Assembly (NCBI RefSeq): GCF_014645795.1
Contig: NZ_BMMK01000017.1
Coordinates: 62,001-126,000, forward strand
Direction: 5' to 3'
Source of the DNA: Longimycelium tulufanense
GTDB lineage: Bacteria > Actinomycetota > Actinomycetes > Mycobacteriales > Pseudonocardiaceae
DNA length: 64,000 bases
Both the position numbers and the translations under genes were made by a program. The notes under the pieces were generated by a model that saw only the letters and a program-made list of their open reading frames with translations, was not told the DNA's origin and made no database searches. Positions 33,836-43,282 of the stretch are shown piece by piece (the first letter of the stretch is position 1; each line of letters begins with the position of its first letter).

Positions 33836-34621
33836 TCAGTTACCGGCGCCGGCCCCGGCCGGCTCCTGCTTGCCGGTGAAGCGGACGTAGCCCTCTTCCT
33901 CGAGCCGCTCGGCCAGCTCCGGGCCACCCGACTCCACGATGCGCCCGCGGGAGAACACGTGCACGAAGTCGGGGGTGATGTGCTTGAGAATGCGGGTGTA
34001 GTGGGTGATCAGCATGATGCCGATCTCCGGGTTCGCGCCCTTGTACCGGTTCACGCCGTCGGAGACCACCCGCAGCGCGTCGACGTCCAGGCCGGAGTCG
34101 GTCTCGTCCAGGATCGCCATTTGCGGCTTGAGCAGCGCGAGCTGCAGGATCTCGTGCCGCTTCTTCTCCCCGCCGGAGAAACCCTCGTTCACGCTGCGCT
34201 CGGCGAAGGCCGGGTCGATCTCCAGGTCGGCCATGGCCTGCTTGACCTCCTTGACCCAGTGCCGCACGGCCGGGGCCTGACCCCGGACGGCGGTCGCCGC
34301 GGTGCGCAGGAAGTTCGACATCGACACACCCGGCACCTCGACCGGGTACTGCATGGCCAGGAACAGGCCGGCACGCGCCCGCTCGTCGACGCCCATCTCC
34401 AGCACGTTCTCGCCGTCGAGCAGCACCTCACCCGAGGTGACCTCGTACTTGGGGTGCCCGGCGACGGAGTACGCCAGCGTCGACTTGCCCGAGCCGTTCG
34501 GGCCCATGATCGCGTGCGTCTCGCCGCCCTTCACCGTCAGGTCGACGCCGTTGAGGATCGGCTCGGGCCCCTCGTCGGTGGCGACCGAGACGTGCAGGTC
34601 CTTGATCTCGAGGATGGCCAT
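33836..34621 (-). CDS. sufC: SufC, ATPase of SufBCD complex
   Basis: A protein of 261 residues. Walker A G-P-N-G-S-G-K-S-T, signature region F-S-G-G-E-K-K-R-H-E-I, Walker B A-I-L-D-E-T-D-S-G-L-D. A cytosolic ABC-type ATPase that drives Fe-S cluster assembly on SufB/SufD. ATG 34621 follows a purine-rich GGAGAGCGAAAGAAAACCC leader. It lies between the Rieske-type gene and sufS. Confidence 0.95.
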   Translation of the reverse strand: MAILEIKDLHVSVATDEGPEPILNGVDLTVKGGETHAIMGPNGSGKSTLAYSVAGHPKYEVTSGEVLLDGENVLEMGVDERARAGLFLAMQYPVEVPGVSMSNFLRTAATAVRGQAPAVRHWVKEVKQAMADLEIDPAFAERSVNEGFSGGEKKRHEILQLALLKPQMAILDETDSGLDVDALRVVSDGVNRYKGANPEIGIMLITHYTRILKHITPDFVHVFSRGRIVESGGPELAERLEEEGYVRFTGKQEPAGAGAGN

Positions 34622-34665
34622 GGGTTTTCTTTCGCTCTCCTGGTGGGTGGGAAGTCGTCGGGTGG

Positions 34666-34983
34666 CTAGTTGCGGCGGGTGGTGACGTCGACGTACACGT
34701 CGCCGTCGCGCACGCTCACGGCGAAGACGTCCACCGGCTCGGTGGCCGGCAGCGAGGACGGCTTGCCGGTGTGCAGGTCGAAGCAGGAGCCGTGCAGCCA
34801 GCACTCGATGCCGCTGCCCGTCACCTCGCCCTCGCTCAGCGCGACCTCGGCGTGCGTGCAGACATCGTGCAGGGCATGCACCTCGTCGCCGTCGCGGACC
34901 AGGACCACCGGGGTCCCGTCCACGTCAACGCCCACCGGCTGCCGTTGTTCCAGCTCGGTGAGGGAGCACACGCGAACGGTCAT
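34666..34983 (-). CDS. Rieske-type ferredoxin in suf operon
   Basis: A protein of 105 residues with one Rieske [2Fe-2S] site: C-T-H-A at about 42-45 and C-W-L-H-G at about 61-65. It resembles the ferredoxin subunit of non-haem ring-hydroxylating oxygenases and is found in actinobacterial suf operons. It may supply electrons or act as a carrier in cluster assembly (inference). ATG 34983 overlaps the sufD stop (ATGA). Confidence 0.93.
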   Translation of the reverse strand: MTVRVCSLTELEQRQPVGVDVDGTPVVLVRDGDEVHALHDVCTHAEVALSEGEVTGSGIECWLHGSCFDLHTGKPSSLPATEPVDVFAVSVRDGDVYVDVTTRRN

Positions 34984-36179
34984 GTGCCCACCGCCTCGAG
35001 TTCGGCCTCGATGGCCGCCGCCAGCCGCTCCCGCACCTCGGGCACGCCGATCTTCTGCAGGATCTCGCCGAAGAAGCCGCGCACCACCAGCCGGCGCGCC
35101 AGTTCGGTGGGGATGCCCCGGGCCTGCAGGTAGAACAGCTGCTCGTCGTCGAACCGGCCGGTGGCGCTGGCGTGGCCGGCGCCCTCGATCTCCCCGGTCT
35201 CGATCTCCAGGTTGGGCACCGAGTCGGCGCGCGCCCCGTCGGTGAGCACCAGGTTGCGGTTCAGCTCGAAGGTGTCGGTGCCCTCGGCCGCGGCGCGGAT
35301 CAGCACGTCGCCGATCCACACCGTGTGCGCGTTGTCGCCCTGCAGTGCGCCCTTGTAGACGACGTTGCTGCGGCAGTTGGGCACCGCGTGGTCGACGAAC
35401 AGCCGGTGCTCCAGGTGCTGGCCGGCGTCGGCGAAGTACAGGCCGAGCAGCTCCACGTCACCGCCCTTGTCGGCCAAGGACACGGTCGGGCTGACCCGGA
35501 CCACCTCGCCGCCGAGGGTGACCACGCTGTGCCGCAGGACGGCGTCGCGGCCGACCCTGCCGTGGTGGGCGGAGACGTGGACGGCGTCGTCGGCCCAGTC
35601 GTGCACGGCGACCACGGTCACCTGGGCGCCGTCGCCGAGCACGAACTCGACGTTGTCGGCGTAGGTGCCGGAGCCGCGGTGGTCGATGACGACCACGGCC
35701 TCGGCGAACGGCTCGGCGCGCACCTGCAGGTGGCCGTAGTCCACCTTGCCCTCGCCCGGGCCGGTCACGGTGACCGTGGTCGGCCCGGAGGCGCGGGTGT
35801 CGCGCGGGATCGTGACGATCGTTGCCTCGGCGAAGGAGCACCACGCCTGGGCGGCGACCCGGTCGCCGGGGATACCGGCGACGCCGAGCCGCTCGTCACC
35901 GCGGGCCACGGTCTCGACCCGCACCTCGGGGGCGGCGGCCACCTCGACGGTGGCCGCGCCGGTGCGCACGGCGCTGCCGTCGTGCAGGCCACGCAGTCGG
36001 CGCATCGGCGTGAACCGCCAGTCCTCCTCGCGCCCGCTGGGCTTCTCGAACGCCTCGACGTCAAAGGACGTGAAGCGCTCGGCCCGGGAGGCGGCGGGGA
36101 CGGCCGGCGCGCCGGCGCCGTGCGAGTGGGCCCCGAGGCCGTGCTGGGTCTTCTCCGTGGTCATGTCAGCTGTCGTCAT
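34980..36179 (-). CDS. sufD: SufD, Fe-S scaffold subunit
   Basis: A protein of 399 residues. The N-terminus is basic and variable (F-E-K-P-S-G-R-E-E-D-W-R-F-T). The beta-helix core follows, and the C-terminal helical domain carries the conserved G-H-A-S-A-T-G-R-F-D-D-E-Q-L-F-Y-L-Q-A-R-G-I. It forms the SufBC2D scaffold with SufB and SufC. ATG 36179 is 2 bases past the sufB stop. Confidence 0.94.
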   Translation of the reverse strand: MTTADMTTEKTQHGLGAHSHGAGAPAVPAASRAERFTSFDVEAFEKPSGREEDWRFTPMRRLRGLHDGSAVRTGAATVEVAAAPEVRVETVARGDERLGVAGIPGDRVAAQAWCSFAEATIVTIPRDTRASGPTTVTVTGPGEGKVDYGHLQVRAEPFAEAVVVIDHRGSGTYADNVEFVLGDGAQVTVVAVHDWADDAVHVSAHHGRVGRDAVLRHSVVTLGGEVVRVSPTVSLADKGGDVELLGLYFADAGQHLEHRLFVDHAVPNCRSNVVYKGALQGDNAHTVWIGDVLIRAAAEGTDTFELNRNLVLTDGARADSVPNLEIETGEIEGAGHASATGRFDDEQLFYLQARGIPTELARRLVVRGFFGEILQKIGVPEVRERLAAAIEAELEAVGT

Positions 36180-36181
36180 GG

Positions 36182-37633
36182 TCAGCCGACGGCCCCTTCC
36201 ATCTGCAGCTCGATCAGTCGGTTCAACTCGAGGGCGTACTCCATGGGCAGCTCGCGGGCGATCGGCTCCACGAAGCCGCGCACCACCATGGCCATGGCCT
36301 CGTCCTCGGTCAGGCCGCGGGACATCAGGTAGAACAGCTGGTCGTCGCTGACCTTGGAGACCGTGGCCTCGTGCCCCATGGCCACGTCGTCCTCTCGGAT
36401 GTCGACGTAGGGGTAGGTGTCGGACCGGCTGATGTTGTCCACCAGCAGGGCGTCGCACTTCACCGTCGACTTGGAGTGGTGGGCGCGCTTGTGCACCCGG
36501 ACCAGGCCGCGGTAGGAGGTGCGGCCGCCGCCCCGGGCCACCGACTTGGACACGATGGTCGAGGAGGTGTGCGGCGCCAGGTGCTCCATCTTGGCGCCGG
36601 CGTCCTGGTGCTGGCCCTCCCCGGCGAAGGCGATGGACAGCACCTCGCCCTTGGCGTGCTCGCCCATCAGGAACACCGACGGGTACTTCATGGTGACCTT
36701 GGAGCCGATGTTGCCGTCGATCCACTCCATGGTCGCGCCCTCTTCGGCCTTGGCGCGCTTGGTGACCAGGTTGTAGACGTTGTTCGACCAGTTCTGGATG
36801 GTCGTGTACCGGCACCGGGCGTTCTTCTTGACGATGATCTCCACGACCGCCGAGTGCAGCGAGTCCGAGGAGTAGATCGGCGCGGTGCAGCCCTCGACGT
36901 AGTGCACGTAGGCACCCTCGTCGACGATGATCAGCGTCCGCTCGAACTGGCCCATGTTCTCGGTGTTGATCCGGAAGTAGGCCTGCAGCGGGATGTCGAC
37001 GTGCACGCCCGGCGGCACGTAGATGAACGAGCCGCCCGACCACACGGCGGTGTTCAGCGCGGAGAACTTGTTGTCGCCGGCCGGGATGACCGAGCCGAAG
37101 TACTCCCTGAACAGCTCCGGGTGCTCACGCAGGCCGGTGTCGGTGTCCAGGAAGATCACGCCCTGGGACTCCAGGTCGTCGCGGATCTTGTGGTAGACGA
37201 CCTCGGACTCGTACTGGGCGGCCACACCGGCGATCAGGCGCTGCTTCTCGGCCTCCGGGATGCCCAGCTTGTCGTAGGTGTTCTTGATGTCCTCGGGCAG
37301 CTCGTCCCAGGTGGCCGCCTGCTTCTCGGTGGAGCGGACGAAGTACTTGATCGAGTCGAAGTCGATCCCGGTCAGGTCAGCGCCCCAGCCCGGCATCGGC
37401 TTGCGGTCGAAGATGCGCAGCGCCTTCAGCCGGGCCTCGAGCATCCACTCGGGCTCGTCCTTCCTGGCCGAGATGTCCCGGACGACCTCCTCGGAAAGGC
37501 CGCGGCGGGCGCTGGCCCCGGCGACGTCCGGGTCGGCCCAGCCGTACTCGTAGCGGCCGAGGGTCGCCAGGGCCTCCTCCTGGCTCAGCGGCTGCGCGGT
37601 GGTGGGTGTGCGCTGCTCCGCAGCGGCAGTCAT
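36182..37633 (-). CDS. sufB: SufB, Fe-S scaffold subunit
   Basis: A protein of 483 residues. Conserved [21 protein letters not shown] and the C-terminal [22 protein letters not shown]. The cluster-site Glu/Cys and the C-terminal helical domain are intact. No intein interrupts the gene, unlike several mycobacterial sufB genes. ATG 37633 overlaps the sufR stop (ATGA). Confidence 0.96.
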   Translation of the reverse strand: MTAAAEQRTPTTAQPLSQEEALATLGRYEYGWADPDVAGASARRGLSEEVVRDISARKDEPEWMLEARLKALRIFDRKPMPGWGADLTGIDFDSIKYFVRSTEKQAATWDELPEDIKNTYDKLGIPEAEKQRLIAGVAAQYESEVVYHKIRDDLESQGVIFLDTDTGLREHPELFREYFGSVIPAGDNKFSALNTAVWSGGSFIYVPPGVHVDIPLQAYFRINTENMGQFERTLIIVDEGAYVHYVEGCTAPIYSSDSLHSAVVEIIVKKNARCRYTTIQNWSNNVYNLVTKRAKAEEGATMEWIDGNIGSKVTMKYPSVFLMGEHAKGEVLSIAFAGEGQHQDAGAKMEHLAPHTSSTIVSKSVARGGGRTSYRGLVRVHKRAHHSKSTVKCDALLVDNISRSDTYPYVDIREDDVAMGHEATVSKVSDDQLFYLMSRGLTEDEAMAMVVRGFVEPIARELPMEYALELNRLIELQMEGAVG

Positions 37634-38475
37634 GCGGGCTCCCCTTCGGTTGCTTGGCTCGACCCCGTGGACGGGCCGGTTCGGGCCGTCCCGCCCTGGT
37701 TCGATCCCGGGATCCGTGCGGTGTCCCCGGCCGGTTCCGGGGTGTCCGGATCCGGTGTCGGGCACGTCTTCGTGGTGGTGTCACTCGTGGTGGTCTCACC
37801 CGTGAGCGGGATGTGCGTGGTGCACGCCGCGTCGCCGCGGGCGATGGTGGCCAGGCGTTGCACGTGGCTGCCGAGCAGCTCGGCGAAGGCGGCGGTCTCC
37901 GCCTCGCAGAGCTGCGGGAACTCCGCGGCCACGTGCGCCACCGGGCAGTGGTGCTGGCACAGCTGCTCGCCCATGCCGACCCGGCGGGTCGAGGCAGCGT
38001 AACCCTCTCGGGTGAGGGCGATGGCCAGCGCCTGGGCCCGCTCGGTGAGACCGGTGCGGGCGGTCACCGCGGCGCGGTGCCGGTCGACGAGGCCGGCCAC
38101 CCGGCGCTCGGCGAAGGCCCGCACCGCCTGCTCCCCGCCGTGCTCGGCCAGGAAGCGCAGCGCGGCGACCGCGATGTCGTCGTAGGCGTGGCCGAACCGG
38201 GCCCGGCCGGCCTCGGTCAGCAGGAACAGCCGGGCCGGGCGACCCCGGCCGCGGCGGCCCCGCCGCGGCGCGTCCCTGGTGCACGCCTCGCCGTCGGCGA
38301 GCAGGGCGTCCAGGTGCCGGCGGACGGCGGCCGGGCTCAGGCCCAGCTCCTCGGCGACCGCGGCGGCGGTGACCGGTCCCTGCTCCAGCAGCAGGCGGGC
38401 CACCGCGTGCCGGGTGCCGCCGTCGGCGTGCGCGCCCGCCCCGTTCGGCGGGGTGCTGACACCCGCGGCCGACAC
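37630..38475 (-). CDS. sufR: SufR, Fe-S-responsive repressor of suf operon
   Basis: About 281 residues. A winged HTH (residues 20-90: [22 protein letters not shown]) is followed by a Cys set expected to hold a [4Fe-4S] cluster ([12 protein letters not shown] and Q-L-C-E-A-E, then A-A-C-T-T-H). The holo-form represses the suf genes. Start: the longer ORF would begin at ATG 38577, upstream of the operator at 38532-38546. Translation from there would require a transcript that starts before the operator, so I place the start at GTG 38475; a leaderless GTG at 38535 is also possible. The gene overlaps sufB by 4 bases. Confidence 0.85.
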   Translation of the reverse strand: MSAAGVSTPPNGAGAHADGGTRHAVARLLLEQGPVTAAAVAEELGLSPAAVRRHLDALLADGEACTRDAPRRGRRGRGRPARLFLLTEAGRARFGHAYDDIAVAALRFLAEHGGEQAVRAFAERRVAGLVDRHRAAVTARTGLTERAQALAIALTREGYAASTRRVGMGEQLCQHHCPVAHVAAEFPQLCEAETAAFAELLGSHVQRLATIARGDAACTTHIPLTGETTTSDTTTKTCPTPDPDTPEPAGDTARIPGSNQGGTARTGPSTGSSQATEGEPA

Positions 38476-38531
38476 CGAACCGCCGCCCCCGATTCCGGTG
38501 GCGGCGGCCGGCTCGACGGCCTCGACGTTTT

Positions 38532-38546
38532 TCACAACATGAGTGT
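38532..38546 (-). promoter_or_regulatory. SufR operator
   Basis: On the minus strand the bases read ACACT-CATGT-TGTGA, an exact match to the ACACT-N5-TGTGA site reported for mycobacterial SufR (from memory). A possible -10 (CATGTT) lies inside it and a TTGGCC -35 lies 17 bases upstream, so binding would block the sufR-suf promoter. Confidence 0.7.
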
Positions 38547-38726
38547 TGCCTATTTCAGGGCCAACGGCAAAGCCCATGGTCAGCACGGTGAGTGGGCTCA
38601 CAGCCTGGGCCGGGCGGGTGGGCCGGGCGGCCGGCCGGGAGGGAGCGGCACGTCGCATCGCTACGCTTCGTCATCGTGGTGGCGGGCGGACCGGCGGGTG
38701 ATGCGGCGCTGGACGAGGAGCGAGAC

Positions 38727-40379
38727 GTGGCGGGCACCGGGCGCGGCCCGGGCGCCACGGCCAACGGCGCACCCGGCGGCCGGCCGTCGACGGCGGTGTT
38801 GACCGTGGCGTCCAGGGAGCTGGCCGAACCGGCCCCGCTGGACCGCGTCGAGCGGCGCCAGCTGGACATCGTGCGCCGGTTCGGCACGGTCGGCTCGCTG
38901 CTGCTGGCGGTCGGCGCGTTGGGCGCCGGCGCGAGCCCGGTCAACAACCCGGTGCAGGGCATGCGGCTCCTCGGCCTGCCCGCCCGGATGCCCACCGCCT
39001 CGCTGGCGGTGGCCTACGCCGGTGTGATCATGATCGTGCTGGCCTGGCTGGCGCTGGGCCGGTTGGCCCGGCCCGGGCGGCCGCGGCTGGTCTCCCGCCG
39101 GCAGCTGGACCGCACGCTGGTCATGTGGGTCACCCCCCTGGCGCTGGCCCCGCCGATGTTCAGCCGGGACATCTACAGCTACCTGGCGCAGACCGAGATC
39201 GCCAACCTGGGCATGGACCCCTACCAGGTCGGGCCGGTGGACGCGCTGGGCCCGGACCACCCGCTGACCCAGGGCGTGCCCAACATCTGGCGGGACACCC
39301 CCGCCCCCTACGGCCCGGCCTTCCTCACCATGTCCCGGGTCATCGCCTGGGCCGCCGGGGACAACGTCGTGCTGGGCATCCTGCTGCATCGGGTGTTCGC
39401 GCTGGCGGGTGTGGCGTTGATCATGTGGGCGCTGCCGCGGCTGGCGCGGCGGTGCGGGGTGCGGCCGGTGAGCGCGCTCTGGCTCGGCGCGGCCAACCCG
39501 CTGGTGCTGTTCCACCTGGTCAGTGGCATCCACAACGAGGCGCTGATGATCGGGCTGATGCTCGCCGGCTTCGAGATCGCGCTGCGCAACAACCGGATCG
39601 CCACGGTCGTCACCGGCGCCCTGGTGATCACCACCGGCGCGGCGGTGAAGATCACGGCCGCGCCGGCGCTGGGCTTCCTGGGCGCGGCGCTGGCTCGCCG
39701 ACGCGGCGGCCGGGTCGCCGACCTGGTGCGGATCGCCCTGCTCCTCACCGCGGTGTTCGTCGCCGGGACCACGGCGTGGTCGCTGTTCAGCGGCCTGGGC
39801 TTCGGCTGGCTGCAGACCCTGGACACCGCCAACAAGGTGCGCAGCTGGATCTCGCCGTCCACCGCGTTGGGCATGCTCGGCGGCGGGCTGGGCATCCTGC
39901 TCGGCCTGGGCAACCACAGCGACCAGGTGGTGGATCTGACCCGGGTGATCGGCCAGGCCACCAGCGCGGTGATCATGCTCGGCCTGCTGTGGCTGTCCTT
40001 CCGCAGCTGGCGGCACCACCGCGCCCGCGAGCCGCTGGCCGCGCTGGGCGTGGCGCTGGGCGCGGTGATCCTGCTCGGGCCGGTCGTGCACCCCTGGTAC
40101 CTGCTGTGGGCGGCGATTCCGTTGGGAGCGGCCACCACCTCGCCCCGGTTCCGGGCCGCCGCCACCGTCATCACCGTCGTGCTGGCCCTGGTGGTGCCGC
40201 CGACCGGGGCGGCGTTCGACAACCGCGCCTACGTGATGCCGCAGGCCATCGTGGCGGCGGTGATCGTCGTGGCGCTCGCGCTGGTCGTGGTGCGCAAGGT
40301 GATCCTGCCGGCCGGGTTCCCCACGGCGTTCCCGGCGGGTGCTCCCCGGCCCGCCGCCACCGGTGACCCGGCAGGGTGA
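38727..40379 (+). CDS. mptB: MptB-type alpha-1,6-mannosyltransferase
   Basis: A protein of 550 residues, GT-C fold with about 13 membrane helices. After the first helix comes the catalytic-loop region with S-R-D-I-Y-S-Y-L-A-Q and M-D-P-Y-Q-V-G-P; R-D-T-P-A-P-Y-G-P-A-F follows. It should elongate the mannan core of lipomannan from polyprenyl-phospho-mannose on the outer side of the membrane. GTG 38727 has GAGGAG 8 bases upstream. It diverges from sufR as in Mycobacterium, where mptB (Rv1459c) sits beside sufR (Rv1460) (recalled). Confidence 0.88.
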   Translation: MAGTGRGPGATANGAPGGRPSTAVLTVASRELAEPAPLDRVERRQLDIVRRFGTVGSLLLAVGALGAGASPVNNPVQGMRLLGLPARMPTASLAVAYAGVIMIVLAWLALGRLARPGRPRLVSRRQLDRTLVMWVTPLALAPPMFSRDIYSYLAQTEIANLGMDPYQVGPVDALGPDHPLTQGVPNIWRDTPAPYGPAFLTMSRVIAWAAGDNVVLGILLHRVFALAGVALIMWALPRLARRCGVRPVSALWLGAANPLVLFHLVSGIHNEALMIGLMLAGFEIALRNNRIATVVTGALVITTGAAVKITAAPALGFLGAALARRRGGRVADLVRIALLLTAVFVAGTTAWSLFSGLGFGWLQTLDTANKVRSWISPSTALGMLGGGLGILLGLGNHSDQVVDLTRVIGQATSAVIMLGLLWLSFRSWRHHRAREPLAALGVALGAVILLGPVVHPWYLLWAAIPLGAATTSPRFRAAATVITVVLALVVPPTGAAFDNRAYVMPQAIVAAVIVVALALVVVRKVILPAGFPTAFPAGAPRPAATGDPAG

Positions 40380-40453
40380 TCACGCTCACCATCGACGCTG
40401 GTGAGGGGGCCCACGTCCGCCACCCGGCCGGGGACGACATAGGCTTGCCCGTC

Positions 40454-41392
40454 GTGAGCCGTAACGCCGACCACCACCCCGCAGTCGAGGTGTCCGGGCT
40501 GGTCAAGCGCTACGGCTCGACCACCGCCGTGGACGCCGTCGACCTGCGGCTTCCCCGCGGTCGGGTGCTCGCCCTACTCGGCCCGAACGGCGCGGGCAAG
40601 ACCACCACCGTGGAGGTGTGCGAGGGCTTCCTGCGCCCGGACGCCGGCCGGGTGCGCGTGCTCGGCCTGGACCCGGTCGCCGATGTCGAGCGGCTGCGGC
40701 CGCGGGTGGGTGTGATGCCGCAGGGCGGCGGTGCCTACCCCGGGGTGCGGGCCGACGAGATGCTGCGGCTGGTCGCCGCCTGCGCGGCCCACCCGCTCGA
40801 TCCGGACTGGCTGCTGGCCACGCTCGGGCTGGACGCCGTGCGGCGTACCCCGTTCAAGCGGCTCTCCGGTGGCCAGCAGCAGCGGCTGTCCCTGGCGTGC
40901 GCCCTGGTGGGCCGGCCGGAGCTGGTGTTTCTGGACGAGCCCACCGCCGGCATGGACCCGCAGGCGCGCCGCCTGGTGTGGGAGGTGGTTGCCGCGCTGC
41001 GGGCCGACGGGGTCTCGGTGTTGCTCACCACGCACCTGATGGACGAGGCCGAGACGCTGGCCGACCACGTGGTGATCATCGATCGCGGGCGGGTCGTGGC
41101 CGAGGGCTCGCCGGAGGCGTTGACCAGCGAGACCGCCGACCGCCAGCTGCGGTTTCGGGCCCGCCCCGGTCTGGACCTGCACCTGCTGCTCACCGCGTTG
41201 CCCGAGGGCTGCCACGCCATCGAGACCACGCCCGGCTCCTACCTGGTGACCGGCACGATCGACCCGCAGGTGGTGTCGACGGTGACCTCCTGGTGCGCCC
41301 AGCACGGCGTGCTGGCCAGCGAACTGCAGGTGGCGCGGCGCAGCCTGGAGGACGTGTTCCTGGAACTGACCGGACGGGAGCTGCGCCCGTGA
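40454..41392 (+). CDS. ABC transporter ATP-binding protein
   Basis: A protein of 312 residues. Walker A L-G-P-N-G-A-G-K-T-T-T, signature L-S-G-G-Q-Q-Q-R-L-S-L-A, Walker B L-V-F-L-D-E-P-T-A-G-M-D and the H-loop T-T-H-L-M. CcmA/DrrA-like. GTG 40454 is preferred: a TAGGCT -10 lies 6-7 bases upstream, suggesting a leaderless message. An in-frame GTG at 40376 overlaps the mptB stop and is an alternative. Its TGA overlaps the GTG of the permease. Same pair as Rv1458c-Rv1457c. Confidence 0.9.
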   Translation: MSRNADHHPAVEVSGLVKRYGSTTAVDAVDLRLPRGRVLALLGPNGAGKTTTVEVCEGFLRPDAGRVRVLGLDPVADVERLRPRVGVMPQGGGAYPGVRADEMLRLVAACAAHPLDPDWLLATLGLDAVRRTPFKRLSGGQQQRLSLACALVGRPELVFLDEPTAGMDPQARRLVWEVVAALRADGVSVLLTTHLMDEAETLADHVVIIDRGRVVAEGSPEALTSETADRQLRFRARPGLDLHLLLTALPEGCHAIETTPGSYLVTGTIDPQVVSTVTSWCAQHGVLASELQVARRSLEDVFLELTGRELRP

Positions 41393-42174
41393 GGACCCAG
41401 ACGCGCTTTCCCACCGGCACCTTCCGGCCGGAGCCGGGCCGGGGTCGGCTGCTCGGGATGCTCGCCACGCACACCCGCACCGAGGCGACGCTCACGCTGC
41501 GCAACGGGGAGCAGGTGTTGCTCACCCTGCTGATCCCGCTGGCACTGCTGGTCGGGTTGAGCGTGCTGAAGGTCGTGCCGCTGCCCGAGCCGCGGGTGGA
41601 CTCGGTGACGCCGCGGGTGCTGGCGCTGGCGGTGATGTCGACGACCTTCACCGGCCAGGCGATCGCGCTCGGTTTCGATCGCCGGTACGGGGTGCTCAGG
41701 CGGCTGGCCGCCACGGCGTTGCCGCGGTGGCTGTTGGTGGCCGGGCGGGTGCTGGCGAACCTGCTGGTGGTGGCGATCCAACTGGTGGTGCTCGGCGTGG
41801 TGGCCGCGGCGCTGGGCTGGTCGCCCGCGGCGTCCGGGCTGGGGTGGGCCCTGGTGTTCGTGGTGCTGGGCGGGCTCGCCTTCGGTGCGCTCGGCGTGCT
41901 GTTGGGTGGCGCGTTGCGGGCCGAGGTCGTGCTGGCGCTGGCCAACACCGTGTGGTTCGTGTTGCTGCTGGCCGGCGGGATCGTGGTACCGCTGAGCGCG
42001 TTGCCGGACGGCTTGGCCGAGGTGGTACGGCTGTTGCCGTCGAGCGCGCTGGCCGAAGGGTTGCGGACCGCATTGGTGGAGGGCACGTTCCCGGGCTGGG
42101 AGCCCCTCGCGGTGCTCGTCGGCTGGACCGCCGTGGCCGGCCTGCTGGCCACGCGCACCACGCGGCTGACCTGA
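41389..42174 (+). CDS. ABC transporter permease (ABC-2 type)
   Basis: A protein of 261 residues with six membrane helices. Start GTG 41389 overlaps the ATPase stop (GTGA), so the two are coupled. The substrate is unknown. Neighbouring ctaA and mptB suggest an envelope or respiratory role, but no specific evidence exists. Confidence 0.85.
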   Translation: MRTQTRFPTGTFRPEPGRGRLLGMLATHTRTEATLTLRNGEQVLLTLLIPLALLVGLSVLKVVPLPEPRVDSVTPRVLALAVMSTTFTGQAIALGFDRRYGVLRRLAATALPRWLLVAGRVLANLLVVAIQLVVLGVVAAALGWSPAASGLGWALVFVVLGGLAFGALGVLLGGALRAEVVLALANTVWFVLLLAGGIVVPLSALPDGLAEVVRLLPSSALAEGLRTALVEGTFPGWEPLAVLVGWTAVAGLLATRTTRLT

Positions 42175-42267
42175 GCGGTCGGCCCTTCCGGGGTCCTGCG
42201 TGATCGAGGCCCCAGCGGCGCCGGGCTGCCGCGAACACATGTAGGCAGACCACTTACTATCGGGCGC

Positions 42268-43242
42268 GTGCCAGCCCTCTCCTGGTTGTCCCGGATTCCT
42301 GCGCCGCCGCTCGCGTGGCAACGCGCGTTCGCGATCGCGGCGCTCGTCGCGCACGCGGGGATCGCGGTGACCGGCTCCGTGGTACGCGTGACCGGTTCCG
42401 GGCTGGGTTGTCCCACGTGGCCGCAGTGCGTTCCCGGCAGCCTGACACCGGTGGCCCGACCCGAGTTCGACGCGCTGCACCAGTGGGTGGAGTTCGGCAA
42501 CCGGCTCCTCACCGGGGCGGTCGGCCTGGCGAGCGCGGCGTGCCTGATCGCGGCCCTGCTGGTGCGGCCGCGACGGCCGCGGCTGATCTGGCTGGCGGCG
42601 GCCATGCCGGCCGGTGTGGTCGCGCAGGCCGTGATCGGGGGCATCACCGTGCTGACCGGGCTGCTCTGGTGGACGGTGGCGGCGCACTTCCTCGCGTCGG
42701 TGGTGCTGACGTGGCTGGCCGTCCTGCTCGTGCGAGCGATCAACGAGGGCGACGAGCCCGCGCGACCGCTGGTGCCCGGCGCGTTGCGCAGGTTGCAGGC
42801 GTTCAACGTTGTCGTCCTGGTCGCGCTGTTGGTGGCGGGCACCCTGGTGACCGCGGCCGGGCCGCACTCGGGAGATGCGAACACCCCGCGCCTGGACCTG
42901 CCGGTGGCCTCGCTCGCCCAGGTTCACGCCGACCTGATGTTCCTCTATCTCGGTGCCGTCGTCGGGTTGGGCTTCGCGTTCCGCGCGGTGGGCGTCCCGC
43001 GCCAGGTCTGGTCGAGCTTCTGGACCGTGATCGCCGTCGTCATCGCGCAGGGCACGTTGGGGATGATCCAGTACTGGACCGGGGTGCCCGAGGTGTTGGT
43101 GTCCTTCCACGTTCTCGGCTCCGCCCTGGTCACGATTGCCACCGCGGCGTTGTGGACCGCGACCCGGAACCGGGGTCCGCGACCGGTGCCCGGAATGACC
43201 GCCGTTGCCGAAACCCCCACTCCGGCCGGCGTCCGGGCATGA
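42268..43242 (+). CDS. ctaA: CtaA, haem A synthase
   Basis: A protein of 324 residues with eight membrane helices. Conserved R-V-T-G-S-G-L-G-C-P-T-W-P-Q-C (with the Cys pair), the haem-ligand H-Q-W-V-E-F-G-N-R and later A-Q-V-H-A-D-L and V-S-F-H-V-L-G. It converts haem O to haem A with molecular oxygen. GTG 42268 has TTACTAT about 7 bases upstream, a -10 close enough to imply a leaderless transcript. Confidence 0.93.
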   Translation: MPALSWLSRIPAPPLAWQRAFAIAALVAHAGIAVTGSVVRVTGSGLGCPTWPQCVPGSLTPVARPEFDALHQWVEFGNRLLTGAVGLASAACLIAALLVRPRRPRLIWLAAAMPAGVVAQAVIGGITVLTGLLWWTVAAHFLASVVLTWLAVLLVRAINEGDEPARPLVPGALRRLQAFNVVVLVALLVAGTLVTAAGPHSGDANTPRLDLPVASLAQVHADLMFLYLGAVVGLGFAFRAVGVPRQVWSSFWTVIAVVIAQGTLGMIQYWTGVPEVLVSFHVLGSALVTIATAALWTATRNRGPRPVPGMTAVAETPTPAGVRA

Positions 43243-43255
43243 CCCATCGCCAGCC

Positions 43256-43282
43256 GTCCACGGCCCGCTGTCTACCGTGGAC
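43256..43282. terminator. convergent terminator hairpin
   Basis: GTCCACGG / CCGTGGAC, 8-bp stem with an 11-base loop, between the ctaA stop (43242) and the end of the LuxR gene (43283). Confidence 0.55.

Noticed and set aside
36182-37633. Possible intein in sufB, as in mycobacteria
   Set aside because: The reading is continuous at 483 residues with no splicing motifs.
38661-40091. 476-codon minus-strand ORF over mptB
   Set aside because: Composition (Gln/His/Arg/Gly) is that of an antisense shadow of a membrane protein gene.
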